Made by a program: the position numbers and the translations under genes. Below are positions 46,381 to 54,025 of a stretch of DNA of 64,000 bases, one piece after another. The notes under the pieces were generated by a model. It did no database searches. It was not told the origin of the DNA and worked only from the letters and a program-made list of their open reading frames with translations. Source of the stretch: Verrucomicrobiia bacterium (GTDB lineage Bacteria; Verrucomicrobiota; Verrucomicrobiia; Verrucomicrobiales; Akkermansiaceae); assembly GCA_030432565.1 (NCBI GenBank), contig JAUIGV010000014.1, positions 110,277-174,276 of the forward strand, in the 5' to 3' direction. Position 1 is the first letter of the stretch; each line of letters begins with the position of its first letter.

Positions 46381-47781
46381 ATGACTACGAGGATTTTCTC
46401 CATTTGCATCATTCTGATGGCTTACCCGTTGAACGCCCAGCAACCTTCGCTCGCAGGTGACTGGCATCTTGAACAACAACGGATTCGATCCCATCGAGGT
46501 GAATCCGGTGAAGAATTTCTCCGGGGATACAGCGAAGGCCTCGACCTCGAAATCTTCCCCGATCACCGATTCAGCGCAGGCACCGACTCCGGACGTTGGA
46601 TTTTTTCAAACGGCTACCTTCTCGCGATTCAGGAGACACATATCGATAGCCTGGCCCTCAACGAGGGCGGCGACTCATTCACTTTTGCCGCCTCAAACTC
46701 CTTCGGTTCTCCATCCGAATCTATCCGGGAGTCAGGCTTCACGGTCGCTCTGAAAAGACCGTCAGAAGATCCCACATCTGTCCAGGTCGCCGGCGACTGG
46801 GTCTTACTTCGTCAATCATTGCAGTTTTCAGAGATTGATGAAGACGGGTCAGTGACGGCCAATCTCCTTGAAGTGAATCACAATCGAACTGACATCAATC
46901 TGGATGTGAGTGGCACCTTCCAAGGAGAGGTCGTCACTGATACCGAGAGCCCTGAAAACCAGGGGACCATGCTGAGTGGGAAATGGCTGATGAATGATGG
47001 AGAATTCTCGGCACTCGTCGGTCGTGAAACCGTGTCGCGGCCCAATCTATCCGCCGGTGGAGATCTCATAATCCATGGCCAGGAGGACAGTCTCGAGAAC
47101 GGTAATGAGACTCTTCTCGGCACCACGACGGAGATTTGGCTAAAAAGACCCGACTCGCTCGCCATCTCCGATGTCGTCGGCAGCTGGGGTCTGGCTGGAT
47201 CCATGATCGAGGTCTTGCCGGACACCGGTAGAAACACGCTGGAGCTCGTGGATATCGGAATCCAAAATGCCCGCATTGCATTCAACCTTGATGGCACAGG
47301 AACGATCTCCAACCTCAATAGCGAAACTGTTCTCCGGAGTGATCCGGCGCAAAATGTCACTTGGACCATCGACTCAAAAGAGATCGTCGTGACCGCAGGA
47401 GGGAGGATCTTTCGTTTTACGATGTCGGCCGGAAAGGACTTTGCCGGACTGCTCAAATCAGAGCTGGATCCCGACTCCAACGTGCGCAGGTTCGACTTCT
47501 TCGCTCTTTCAAAACTGCCCAAAACTCCGGGCTTTGCAGCCGACGCCGCAAACGGCTCGTTGAGTGGACCATCGGGAATCAATCCAGTCGTCGCTCTGAC
47601 CATTCAAAGTGTCGAAGGCATCCCTTATCAGGTGCAAGAAAGCGCGAACCTCGCTGATTGGATCACGCGTTCGGCACCCATTGTAGGGACCGGAGAAAAA
47701 ATCACTTCAACGTTTGAAGCGATTTCCGCTGGCACCAGATTCTACCGGTGGAAGCTCCTTCCATTGGGAGAACCCCCCTAA
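46381..47781 (+). CDS. Secreted protein with three lipocalin-like repeats
   Basis: 466 residues with a signal peptide (FSICIILMAYPLNA). Three repeats begin with a short glycine-aspartate-tryptophan motif: LAGDWHLEQ near residue 24, VAGDWVLLRQ near 136, and VVGSWGLAGS near 265; the first two end with VALKRP and IWLKRP before the next begins. The A-G-x-W pattern followed by beta strands is that of lipocalin-like or fibronectin-like barrels. The C-terminus has the module IPYQVQESANLADW followed by RFYRWKL, as in the proteins at 3.7 and 28.4 kb. No homologous family is named; an extracellular binding role is inferred. Confidence 0.75.
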   Translation: MTTRIFSICIILMAYPLNAQQPSLAGDWHLEQQRIRSHRGESGEEFLRGYSEGLDLEIFPDHRFSAGTDSGRWIFSNGYLLAIQETHIDSLALNEGGDSFTFAASNSFGSPSESIRESGFTVALKRPSEDPTSVQVAGDWVLLRQSLQFSEIDEDGSVTANLLEVNHNRTDINLDVSGTFQGEVVTDTESPENQGTMLSGKWLMNDGEFSALVGRETVSRPNLSAGGDLIIHGQEDSLENGNETLLGTTTEIWLKRPDSLAISDVVGSWGLAGSMIEVLPDTGRNTLELVDIGIQNARIAFNLDGTGTISNLNSETVLRSDPAQNVTWTIDSKEIVVTAGGRIFRFTMSAGKDFAGLLKSELDPDSNVRRFDFFALSKLPKTPGFAADAANGSLSGPSGINPVVALTIQSVEGIPYQVQESANLADWITRSAPIVGTGEKITSTFEAISAGTRFYRWKLLPLGEPP

Positions 47782-47801
47782 ATCTCCTTGCCGCTCTTGG
47801 T

Positions 47802-48380
47802 CTAGCTTGGGGGTGCAGGCGCGGGAGGAACAAGTTTTGAGGCAGGCAGCAACTGATGAGCCTTGATAAAGCTCGTTCGCAAGCGTTCCGCTTCGGCGGC
47901 GTCCCAAGCGGTGTTCAACTGGGTCACAACCGGCGCAGCCGCCGGGAAAAGAGTTTTTAAGAGAGCCGCCACCAGATCGCGCTTCCACCCTTTGGTTCCC
48001 TCAACTCCGGCAACCTCTCCCAGTTCCTTCAGAGAAACCTCGACCTGATCCTGGAGTTGTTTGGTTTCCAATACCGGTTTCCCGACCTTCGAATCTGCGG
48101 TTACGGCATTGGCCCAAACCTGCAAATTGGTATCCACTTTCGCATAGGCCCGCTGAATCCTGAATTCGTTGACTTGAAAATTTCCAGAAGCCTTGGACTG
48201 GCGAATGATCTCCTCGGCCCTCGTCTTCCAGGTCAACCCGGCTTCCGCCTTATTCATGAGATAATTCTTTGAAACAGAAGCCATGGGATCCGGTTTCTGA
48301 AATTCCGGATTACTTCCACAAGAGGACAAAAAGCCGGAAAGAAGAACCGCCAAAAGAATCAGTCGCCAAGATAAATTCAT
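47802..48380 (-). CDS. Predicted lipoprotein, helical
   Basis: 192 residues from the ATG at 48380. The N-terminal signal ends in a lipobox (LSGFLSSC; Cys lipidated), then a mature helical protein (NKAEAGLTWKTRAEEIIRQ, VEVSLKELGEVAGVEG) with a Pro-rich C-terminus. No family recognised. It is divergent from the caspase-like gene (56-base spacer) and convergent with the triple-repeat gene. A longer frame exists upstream to 48422 but lacks a lipoprotein signal. Confidence 0.7.
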   Translation of the reverse strand: MNLSWRLILLAVLLSGFLSSCGSNPEFQKPDPMASVSKNYLMNKAEAGLTWKTRAEEIIRQSKASGNFQVNEFRIQRAYAKVDTNLQVWANAVTADSKVGKPVLETKQLQDQVEVSLKELGEVAGVEGTKGWKRDLVAALLKTLFPAAAPVVTQLNTAWDAAEAERLRTSFIKAHQLLPASKLVPPAPAPPS

Positions 48381-48436
48381 GATGCGCGCAGCTTGTCTTG
48401 ACTCGGTGAGGCGGACAATCAAAAAGGGTCTGGTTC

Positions 48437-50104
48437 ATGAGAAAAAGACTTCCATATTTCTTGCTCTTGTTGAGCAGTTTGACTGCGTCCGCCGGGAGTT
48501 CGGCTCTTCTCGTGGGCAACGCCAAATACCCCCTTGGGTCACAGCAATTACCCGAGATCAGAAAGGAGTTCCCTTTGCTTTCCCGATCCTTGAGAAGCTT
48601 CCTGAAATTCGAGCATCTGGACATTCAATACAATCTCGATGCAACCCCGATGAAGAGGGAGCTTACGAAGTTCATCATAGGTGCGGACGATTCCGAGGGC
48701 ATCAAAGGAAAGGATTTTTGCTATCTGCATTTCTCCGGCCACGGCCTCATCAGAGGCTCTCAAATTCTCCTCCTTCCCAGCGACTCAAAATACCACCGCA
48801 ACTCTCCCACCATGTTGCTCGAGACCTGCCCGCTGGACCAAATCCTGAGACTGATCAAAGAGCACGATGACGTCCCCACTCTGGTTGTCATTGACTGCTG
48901 CCTCGAAGGTGATGAAACGCAATTTGAACTTTCAAAGCTCACCGAGGACTGCCCGGATAACGTTTGTCTTGTGGCGCCGGTCAGCATCGGGGAACAGGCT
49001 CCCGCCAAGAGTTTGCTGAACAAGGAACTGATCCGCTGCCTCAAGGACAACGAACTCAAAACCTGGCAAGCCGTTGCACAAAACCTCCCGAATCCAAAGA
49101 CGGGCTTCTCCCCTCTCATTATCAACCCGGAAGCACTGGCATCGGTCGCCAAGACCGAGGTGATCGATCTCGATCCGACCGAAGGAAAAGCATTTTTCAC
49201 TTTCCTGAATGAACTCGACCCGGAGACCACCCCGGGCGGAACAAAAATTCACAATGCTCTCGGTCAACAATTCATTTTTTGCCCGGAAGGACGATGCACG
49301 ACCGGCAGCAAGCAGGATGAAAAAGGCCGAAGCAATGAAGGAGATGAGAAGCCCATTGACCGTATGATCACTCCGAAGTTTTTGATCGGATCACGTGAAA
49401 TCACCCAGCGGGAATGGAAAAGTGTCTTTCGGACGAACCTCACAGAACAGGCCGGCAAGGCATTCAACGACGCGAATAGTTACCGCTCCATTAATCAGAA
49501 AACGATTCGCGGCTATCTGGGAGCAAAGACACCCGCTGATCTTGTTCTGAAAAAGAACCCGGAGCTTCCGATGTATTGGGTCAATTGCCACGAGGCCCTC
49601 GAGTTCTGCCAGGAGCTCACCCGAATCGATCACGACCGCGGATTCCTCCCGAAAGGCTGGGAATATGGTCTGCCCACCGAATGGGAATGGGAATACGCCT
49701 GCCGCGGCGGTCGGTTTGCAGAGTTTGATTACTCCACCGATCTTTCGGAAAATGGCTGGCATCTCGGCAACGCCTTCCTTGACTATGAAGGGGTTGGCTT
49801 GTCGCGCTCTCTCATTAGAATCACGGACCCGGCGGCCGAGCGGGGCGGGCCACACGTGACTGGTTTGAAGTTGCCCAACCCCTGGGGACTCTACGACTGC
49901 CTCGGCAATGTCTGGGAACTTTGCGAACGCGAAGAAGGTGCCGGGACCGGATCCGCCCTTAATCCAAGGCGGGGAGGAAGCTGGCTGGCCGACGCAAAAT
50001 TTTGCCGCCCGGCCCAGCGCGACCAGATCGAATCGACCTTTCGCTTCATCGATCAGGGATTCCGGATTTGCCTTCGGGAAACAGGCGTCGACTTGGGACG
50101 CTAG
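48437..50104 (+). CDS. Secreted caspase-like protease fused to SUMF1/FGE-like domain
   Basis: 555 residues. A short signal peptide (FLLLLSSLTASAG) leads into a peptidase C14 (metacaspase/caspase-like) domain of about residues 22-240 with the catalytic pair His102 in HFSGHG and Cys154 or Cys155 in VVIDCCLEG. From about 285 a formylglycine-generating-enzyme-like fold follows (GSREITQREWKSV, YWVNCHEALEFCQEL, LPTEWEWEYACRGG, NPWGLYDCLGNVWELCE, RRGGSWLADAKFCRPAQR, RFIDQGFRICL). The first of the two active-site Cys of true FGE is Ala here (LADAKFC), so sulfatase activation is unlikely; the domain is more likely a scaffold or substrate binder. Confidence 0.9.
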   Translation: MRKRLPYFLLLLSSLTASAGSSALLVGNAKYPLGSQQLPEIRKEFPLLSRSLRSFLKFEHLDIQYNLDATPMKRELTKFIIGADDSEGIKGKDFCYLHFSGHGLIRGSQILLLPSDSKYHRNSPTMLLETCPLDQILRLIKEHDDVPTLVVIDCCLEGDETQFELSKLTEDCPDNVCLVAPVSIGEQAPAKSLLNKELIRCLKDNELKTWQAVAQNLPNPKTGFSPLIINPEALASVAKTEVIDLDPTEGKAFFTFLNELDPETTPGGTKIHNALGQQFIFCPEGRCTTGSKQDEKGRSNEGDEKPIDRMITPKFLIGSREITQREWKSVFRTNLTEQAGKAFNDANSYRSINQKTIRGYLGAKTPADLVLKKNPELPMYWVNCHEALEFCQELTRIDHDRGFLPKGWEYGLPTEWEWEYACRGGRFAEFDYSTDLSENGWHLGNAFLDYEGVGLSRSLIRITDPAAERGGPHVTGLKLPNPWGLYDCLGNVWELCEREEGAGTGSALNPRRGGSWLADAKFCRPAQRDQIESTFRFIDQGFRICLRETGVDLGR

Positions 50105-50129
50105 AGTCGCCCCGGAAAAACGGCTACTC
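50104..50129. terminator. Imperfect hairpin between convergent genes
   Basis: GAGTCGCC at 50104-50111 and GGCTACTC at 50122-50129 pair in seven of eight positions, with a ten-base loop. The stops of both genes abut it: TAG at 50102-50104 on plus and TAG at 50126-50124 on minus (within AGTAGCCGTTT). Together with the 18 kb and 28.4 kb sites this is one of the recurrent AGTAGCCG-like 3' ends. Confidence 0.4.
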
Positions 50130-50918
50130 GTCTAGCCAGCGCTCTTCGGCTTCTGAAATCTTTGCGGGACTCAGGCCCAGACTCTTCAAGATTCCCTTGG
50201 CCATCATGATGTTTCCCAACTTGTTCATGTGGCAGCCATCGGTTGTGAGCTTGTTTTGAATCTTTCGATCGTACTTCGGCTCACCAAACATCCGCGCCTT
50301 GCCAGGAACATCCGGAATCGTTTTCAATTGGGCTTGCATCTCTCGATTCAGATCCGCCAACGGAAGCTGGTTCTCTTTGGCAAATTCCCTGAGAAAATCA
50401 TTATAGGGTATCAGCTTCTTATTCGTCTCTTTTTCAGGATCTTCGCCGATCATCGTCGAGGTGAGAATCATGACCTTGATGCCGGCCGCCTGGGCTTGCC
50501 CGACAATAGCCCGAACGTTTTCTTGATAATCCTCCAGCGGGATTCCCTGGAACGTACGATTCCCCAACTTCAGGGTGAAGTGCCAAACGTCATTCACCCC
50601 GCAACTGAGGAACATCCAATCGGGCTTCTTACTGATCACATCCCGGTCCAATCGCGCCAACATATCCTTGGACCTGTTCCCTGAAACCCCTGCCGGAACG
50701 TGGGACAACTTCAATCCCTCGTGATTCAGCGCCTCCATAACCAGAGTGACATAGCCACTCTTACGATTGCCACCCTGCGTGATGGAATCTCCCAGAAAGG
50801 CAATCTTTTCCCCTTCCTTCACCAGTAGCTTGCTTGTGTCACCCCATACCGGAGATACAGCAAGACAGCCGAAGACTATTATTGCGATTAACTTCAGGGC
50901 TCTTCTTCCGGATGTCAT
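50124..50918 (-). CDS. Secreted SGNH/GDSL hydrolase
   Basis: 264 residues from ATG 50918 (MTSGRRALKLIAIIVFGCLAV, signal peptide to about residue 26). Block I is IAFLGDSITQGG (nucleophile Ser45), followed by VPAGVSGNRSKDM (block II Gly), FLSCGVNDVWHF (block III Asn) and the Asp-His pair near the C-terminus in DGCHMNKLGNIMMA. SGNH hydrolases of this type remove acyl groups from carbohydrates. It converges with the caspase-SUMF1 gene. An ATG 11 codons upstream is less likely. Confidence 0.92.
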   Translation of the reverse strand: MTSGRRALKLIAIIVFGCLAVSPVWGDTSKLLVKEGEKIAFLGDSITQGGNRKSGYVTLVMEALNHEGLKLSHVPAGVSGNRSKDMLARLDRDVISKKPDWMFLSCGVNDVWHFTLKLGNRTFQGIPLEDYQENVRAIVGQAQAAGIKVMILTSTMIGEDPEKETNKKLIPYNDFLREFAKENQLPLADLNREMQAQLKTIPDVPGKARMFGEPKYDRKIQNKLTTDGCHMNKLGNIMMAKGILKSLGLSPAKISEAEERWLDE

Positions 50919-50987
50919 TTCTTCTTTTACCCGGATCACGAATGACCTCAATCCAAGAATACCACCCTGGATGGTCGGAATCCGGCC

Positions 50988-52088
50988 CTAAACGTCGATC
51001 CGCTTCCCGTCATTGCGGGCGGAGACCAGACAGGCATCGAGGACCTTCTGGGTCTTCAGCGAAATATCGGGCCAAAACGGATCCGGATTCCCGCTCAAAG
51101 CAAGTTCCGCAAACTTCCGGAACAGCTTGGTCTCCTGTGCCGTCGGATGGTTGTTTGCCTCCTCCGGCACCGTAATTTCCCTCTCGTTGCGTTCCTTGAA
51201 AAATTGACAGCCTTCTTGCACGAATCTGGGGTTCGCCACTTTGAAGCCCAACTTCCCACCCGGATAAGGCAGAACGAAATCATCCACTCTTAAATGCCCT
51301 TTTGATCCACTCACGTGAAGCCATTGCTGGTTCTCGGTGAGAAAGGAATTGTAGAATGTCGCGGAAGTCCCGTTCGCAAAAATAAGCTCGGCACTCAACT
51401 CGGTGGGTACTCCGTCCAAAGTGTCACCACCACCTGCCGATGAAAGAAGAGTCGCACGAAGCGAAACCGGCATCTCGTAGTTCATCACAAACAAAGTGGC
51501 CCGGATGGTATACCACCCCAGATCACCAAGCGCTCCCGCAGGCTCCAGTTCGCTGCTCCCTCGAATATTCTCGCCAAAAAATTCAGGCGGAGCACAAAAG
51601 GAAAAAGCGGAAGCAATTCGCCGGATCTCTCCGACATTTTCGGGATCATCGAGCGCCTCCCGCAGCTTCGGCATGCGGTCGCTGTGCATATACATCACCC
51701 CATCCATGAACTGAACATTGTTGGCCGCGCAGGCCGAAGTCATCGCTTCCAGATCATCGAAATTAATCGCACACGGCTTCTCACACATCACATGCTTCCC
51801 GGCATTGGCAGCCTTCACCACCCACTCCTTACGCATGCCGGTTGGAAGCGGAATATAGATCGCGTCCAAATCATCAGCCGCAATCATTTCGTCATAGCCA
51901 CCAATCGCCCTCGGAGCTTCCGCAAAAGGAACCTCGCCCTGGCATTCATCAATGAACCTTTGCGCCTTGGCCGCATCCCGGCTCGCAACCGCCACCACCA
52001 CTCCGTTGCCGGAATTGCGGATCGCATCCCAATTCTTCCGCGCAATATTCGCCGACCCCAAAATTCCCCATCGCAATGTCTCTGCCAT
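50988..52088 (-). CDS. Gfo/Idh/MocA family oxidoreductase (cytoplasmic)
   Basis: 366 residues without a signal peptide. The dinucleotide-binding fold starts at LRWGILGSANIARKNWDAI; the EKP motif is HVMCEKPCAINFDDLEAM; the region VQFMDGVMYMHSDRMPKLRE and GDLGWYTIRA follow as in trans-1,2-dihydrobenzene-1,2-diol dehydrogenase- and glucose-fructose oxidoreductase-type members. NAD(P)-dependent sugar or sugar-acid oxidation is likely. On the minus strand, just upstream of the SGNH hydrolase gene (69 bases). Confidence 0.92.
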   Translation of the reverse strand: MAETLRWGILGSANIARKNWDAIRNSGNGVVVAVASRDAAKAQRFIDECQGEVPFAEAPRAIGGYDEMIAADDLDAIYIPLPTGMRKEWVVKAANAGKHVMCEKPCAINFDDLEAMTSACAANNVQFMDGVMYMHSDRMPKLREALDDPENVGEIRRIASAFSFCAPPEFFGENIRGSSELEPAGALGDLGWYTIRATLFVMNYEMPVSLRATLLSSAGGGDTLDGVPTELSAELIFANGTSATFYNSFLTENQQWLHVSGSKGHLRVDDFVLPYPGGKLGFKVANPRFVQEGCQFFKERNEREITVPEEANNHPTAQETKLFRKFAELALSGNPDPFWPDISLKTQKVLDACLVSARNDGKRIDV

Positions 52089-52155
52089 GGAAAAGGCTTA
52101 CACAAAAACACCCCGCCAAGACAAGTCAGCTTAATCAAGATCCCATTTCCCCCGG

Positions 52156-52644
52156 CTACCTTCGATACTTCTTGGTCAATCGCCTGGCACACTCAATTTG
52201 CCCACCAGTCTCAAGACAGCACTTCCTACGCTCTCGAATCCACGTCACCGGGTCGGCTCCCTTCGGAATAAAGCCCGCCTTGGCACACCAAGCGATGATG
52301 AATTGCCCCGTCCGGCCGCAACCCGCCACACAGTGCACCACCACCGGCTCCCTCGCCGCATGATGCCGGTCCATCAATTCAAGAAACTTTTCAATCTGTT
52401 GATCGGATGGGACTCCGAAATCCGGAACATGGATGAAATGATAGTCAAATCGCTTTGGTACGTCCCGCCGGTTGTCAAACTCGCAAACATTTACCACCGA
52501 CTTGATCCCTTTGTCATCAAAGAGATCGAACACATAGGGATCGGGCCACCACGATGCCGCGATGATCCCCTCCACAATCCAAGTGAAGGGCTCCGTTCTC
52601 TCCGGCTGTCCTCGTTCCGGCCAATACCAGGGGCGAATAGGCAT
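52156..52644 (-). CDS. Dual-specificity protein phosphatase
   Basis: 162 residues. The catalytic P-loop is VVVHCVAGCGRTGQFI (Cys105, Arg111, C-x5-R), and the general acid is probably Asp75 in IHVPDFGVPS, the arrangement seen in DSP/PTP superfamily members of archaea and bacteria. N-terminus is Trp-rich (RPWYWPERGQ, IVEGIIAASWWPD). Dephosphorylates tyrosine/serine-phosphorylated proteins or, in some relatives, phosphoinositides or RNA 5' ends; the substrate cannot be told. Divides the oxidoreductase from two membrane protein genes on the same strand. Confidence 0.9.
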   Translation of the reverse strand: MPIRPWYWPERGQPERTEPFTWIVEGIIAASWWPDPYVFDLFDDKGIKSVVNVCEFDNRRDVPKRFDYHFIHVPDFGVPSDQQIEKFLELMDRHHAAREPVVVHCVAGCGRTGQFIIAWCAKAGFIPKGADPVTWIRERRKCCLETGGQIECARRLTKKYRR

Positions 52645-52688
52645 ACCGGTTTATGATGGATTCCAGACCACTTGCAAACGCCCAATAT

Positions 52689-53003
52689 TCAACGGGTCGG
52701 AATCAGCGCCACCTCCAAACTGGAATTGAGCATTGCCTGCCACACGAGAGCAACGGCCATCAAAAGAATCCCGGCGATGATGTAAAAAATTCGAATGTTC
52801 GAACGCTCAACATTTCCCACCCAGTGATCGACAATGGAAATACTCACCGCTCCCGCGACAAACATTAAAATGCAAGTCGTCCAGCCTCTGGAAAGTCTCC
52901 GCCGGGACACACCATCAGGAATCTCAAATCCACCCCAGAAGTAAAAGGCAACAAGAAGGGCAAGAAGAACCACCCCTCGAATCGGAGTTACCTTAATTTC
53001 CAT
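52689..53003 (-). CDS. Small membrane protein, three predicted helices
   Basis: 104 residues from ATG 53003 (MEIKVTPIRGVVLLALLVAF). Hydrophobic segments at about 9-23, 43-58 and 74-91. The start overlaps the end of the upstream gene by 11 bases, indicating co-translation. No family recognised. Starting further upstream (frame open to 53102) would place the sequence antisense-independent but inside the neighbouring gene, without leader-like character. Confidence 0.6.
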   Translation of the reverse strand: MEIKVTPIRGVVLLALLVAFYFWGGFEIPDGVSRRRLSRGWTTCILMFVAGAVSISIVDHWVGNVERSNIRIFYIIAGILLMAVALVWQAMLNSSLEVALIPTR

Positions 53004-53595
53004 AAGTTGGATTGGCTTTGATCTTCGCCACATTCTTGGGCGTTCCAAAATCAATGGAATCGATCTGAATGAGATAACCCACCTCCTCCTCAACACCGGC
53101 ATATTCCTCGATCTTCTCCCACTTGTTCATCGCTCTTGATCGTTCCAAAACTTTGAGCATTCGCCCTTCCAGTTCCAAACTTGCCGGGATGAGATTCGCA
53201 AATCTGGTCACCGCATTGAACAACATCAGAGGACCCGCCAGAAAGAGCTGGCTTAAGGCATGGGCCGAGCCAGTCAACTGCCCAAGCCTGCGGTTTACGA
53301 CAAGGGCTCCACCCGTATCGCTTCCTGCAAGACATTCGAAGTAAAGCGCCGACTCTCCGAACGAAGTCAGCCCGCCTCCCTTGTTCCAAATTGAGTAGGC
53401 ACTCGAAAAAAGCACCACCAATCCCAACCAGCCAATCATCGTTTCGGTCCCGATGGAAACCACCACCCCAAAGGATTCCAAGGCATATGCTAGAAGGTAT
53501 CGGTAAAAGAGATAGCCCAACCAACTGCAAAAAAGACCCCCAATGATTGCCAGCACCCCGACAATTATTTGACTTCGATTGTATCGCCGAATCAT
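52993..53595 (-). CDS. Hypothetical membrane protein
   Basis: 200 residues from ATG 53595 (MIRRYNRSQIIVGVLAIIGG). Two to three helices in the first ~75 residues, then a basic/polar cytoplasmic stretch, a hydrophobic patch (SQLFLAGPLMLFNAVTRFAN) and a coiled C-terminal part (SRAMNKWEKIEEYAG). No family recognised. Precedes the 104-residue membrane protein with an 11-base overlap, so the pair probably works together. A longer frame upstream to 53676 has no better start context. Confidence 0.65.
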   Translation of the reverse strand: MIRRYNRSQIIVGVLAIIGGLFCSWLGYLFYRYLLAYALESFGVVVSIGTETMIGWLGLVVLFSSAYSIWNKGGGLTSFGESALYFECLAGSDTGGALVVNRRLGQLTGSAHALSQLFLAGPLMLFNAVTRFANLIPASLELEGRMLKVLERSRAMNKWEKIEEYAGVEEEVGYLIQIDSIDFGTPKNVAKIKANPTYGN

Positions 53596-54025
53596 GACTG
53601 GGTTGAGTCTATGAAATTTCTCAAGACAACAGCCACCCGGAAATGTCAAAATCTTGAGGATCGCCCCGCAAACCATTGCCTTGAAGATTCTGCGAATTTC
53701 TCAAAACCGGCAGAAAACAAGTCATGATGCCGCCTCCATTTTCCTCCCTGGTCCCGTTACCTTTGGATCAGACAGGCTTTTCGCGGCCGAATCCGGAGAA
53801 GAGGCCTGTCGGGGCCATTGACAACAATCAAAATGGACCCCGGAAGCTGCATCGCTTCCGGAGACCGTGTTCAAGTGAAGCTTGTCGGATGCACCAACCT
53901 TCCTGGCTTTGGGCTCTTTCGCCGCAAGCGTGGTCAAACTTCTCACTTTCAGGTGAAATTTGCCTGCGCCTTCAGGGCGTATCCGTGGCACTGTTCTCAC
54001 CGTCACTTGGAGGTCAGGTCGTGCC
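53596..54025. promoter_or_regulatory. Divergent intergenic region with hairpin
   Basis: 430 bases between the minus-strand membrane protein gene and the plus-strand cytochrome gene; should hold both promoters. It contains a stable hairpin at 53840-53861. A minus-strand frame is open from 54027 to 53722 without a recognised product or leader and is treated as chance or as part of a dispersed repeat. Confidence 0.4.
53840..53861. repeat. Perfect 8-bp hairpin in the divergent region
   Basis: CCGGAAGC (53840-53847), loop TGCATC, GCTTCCGG (53854-53861). Located about 165 bases upstream of the cytochrome gene and 245 bases upstream of the divergent membrane gene. No T-tract follows; may be a REP-like element, an mRNA leader structure or a protein site. 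Confidence 0.45.

Noticed and set aside
48437..50104. Active formylglycine-generating enzyme for the local sulfatase
   Set aside because: The first active-site Cys is Ala/Asp-like (LADAKFC), so catalysis is not expected.
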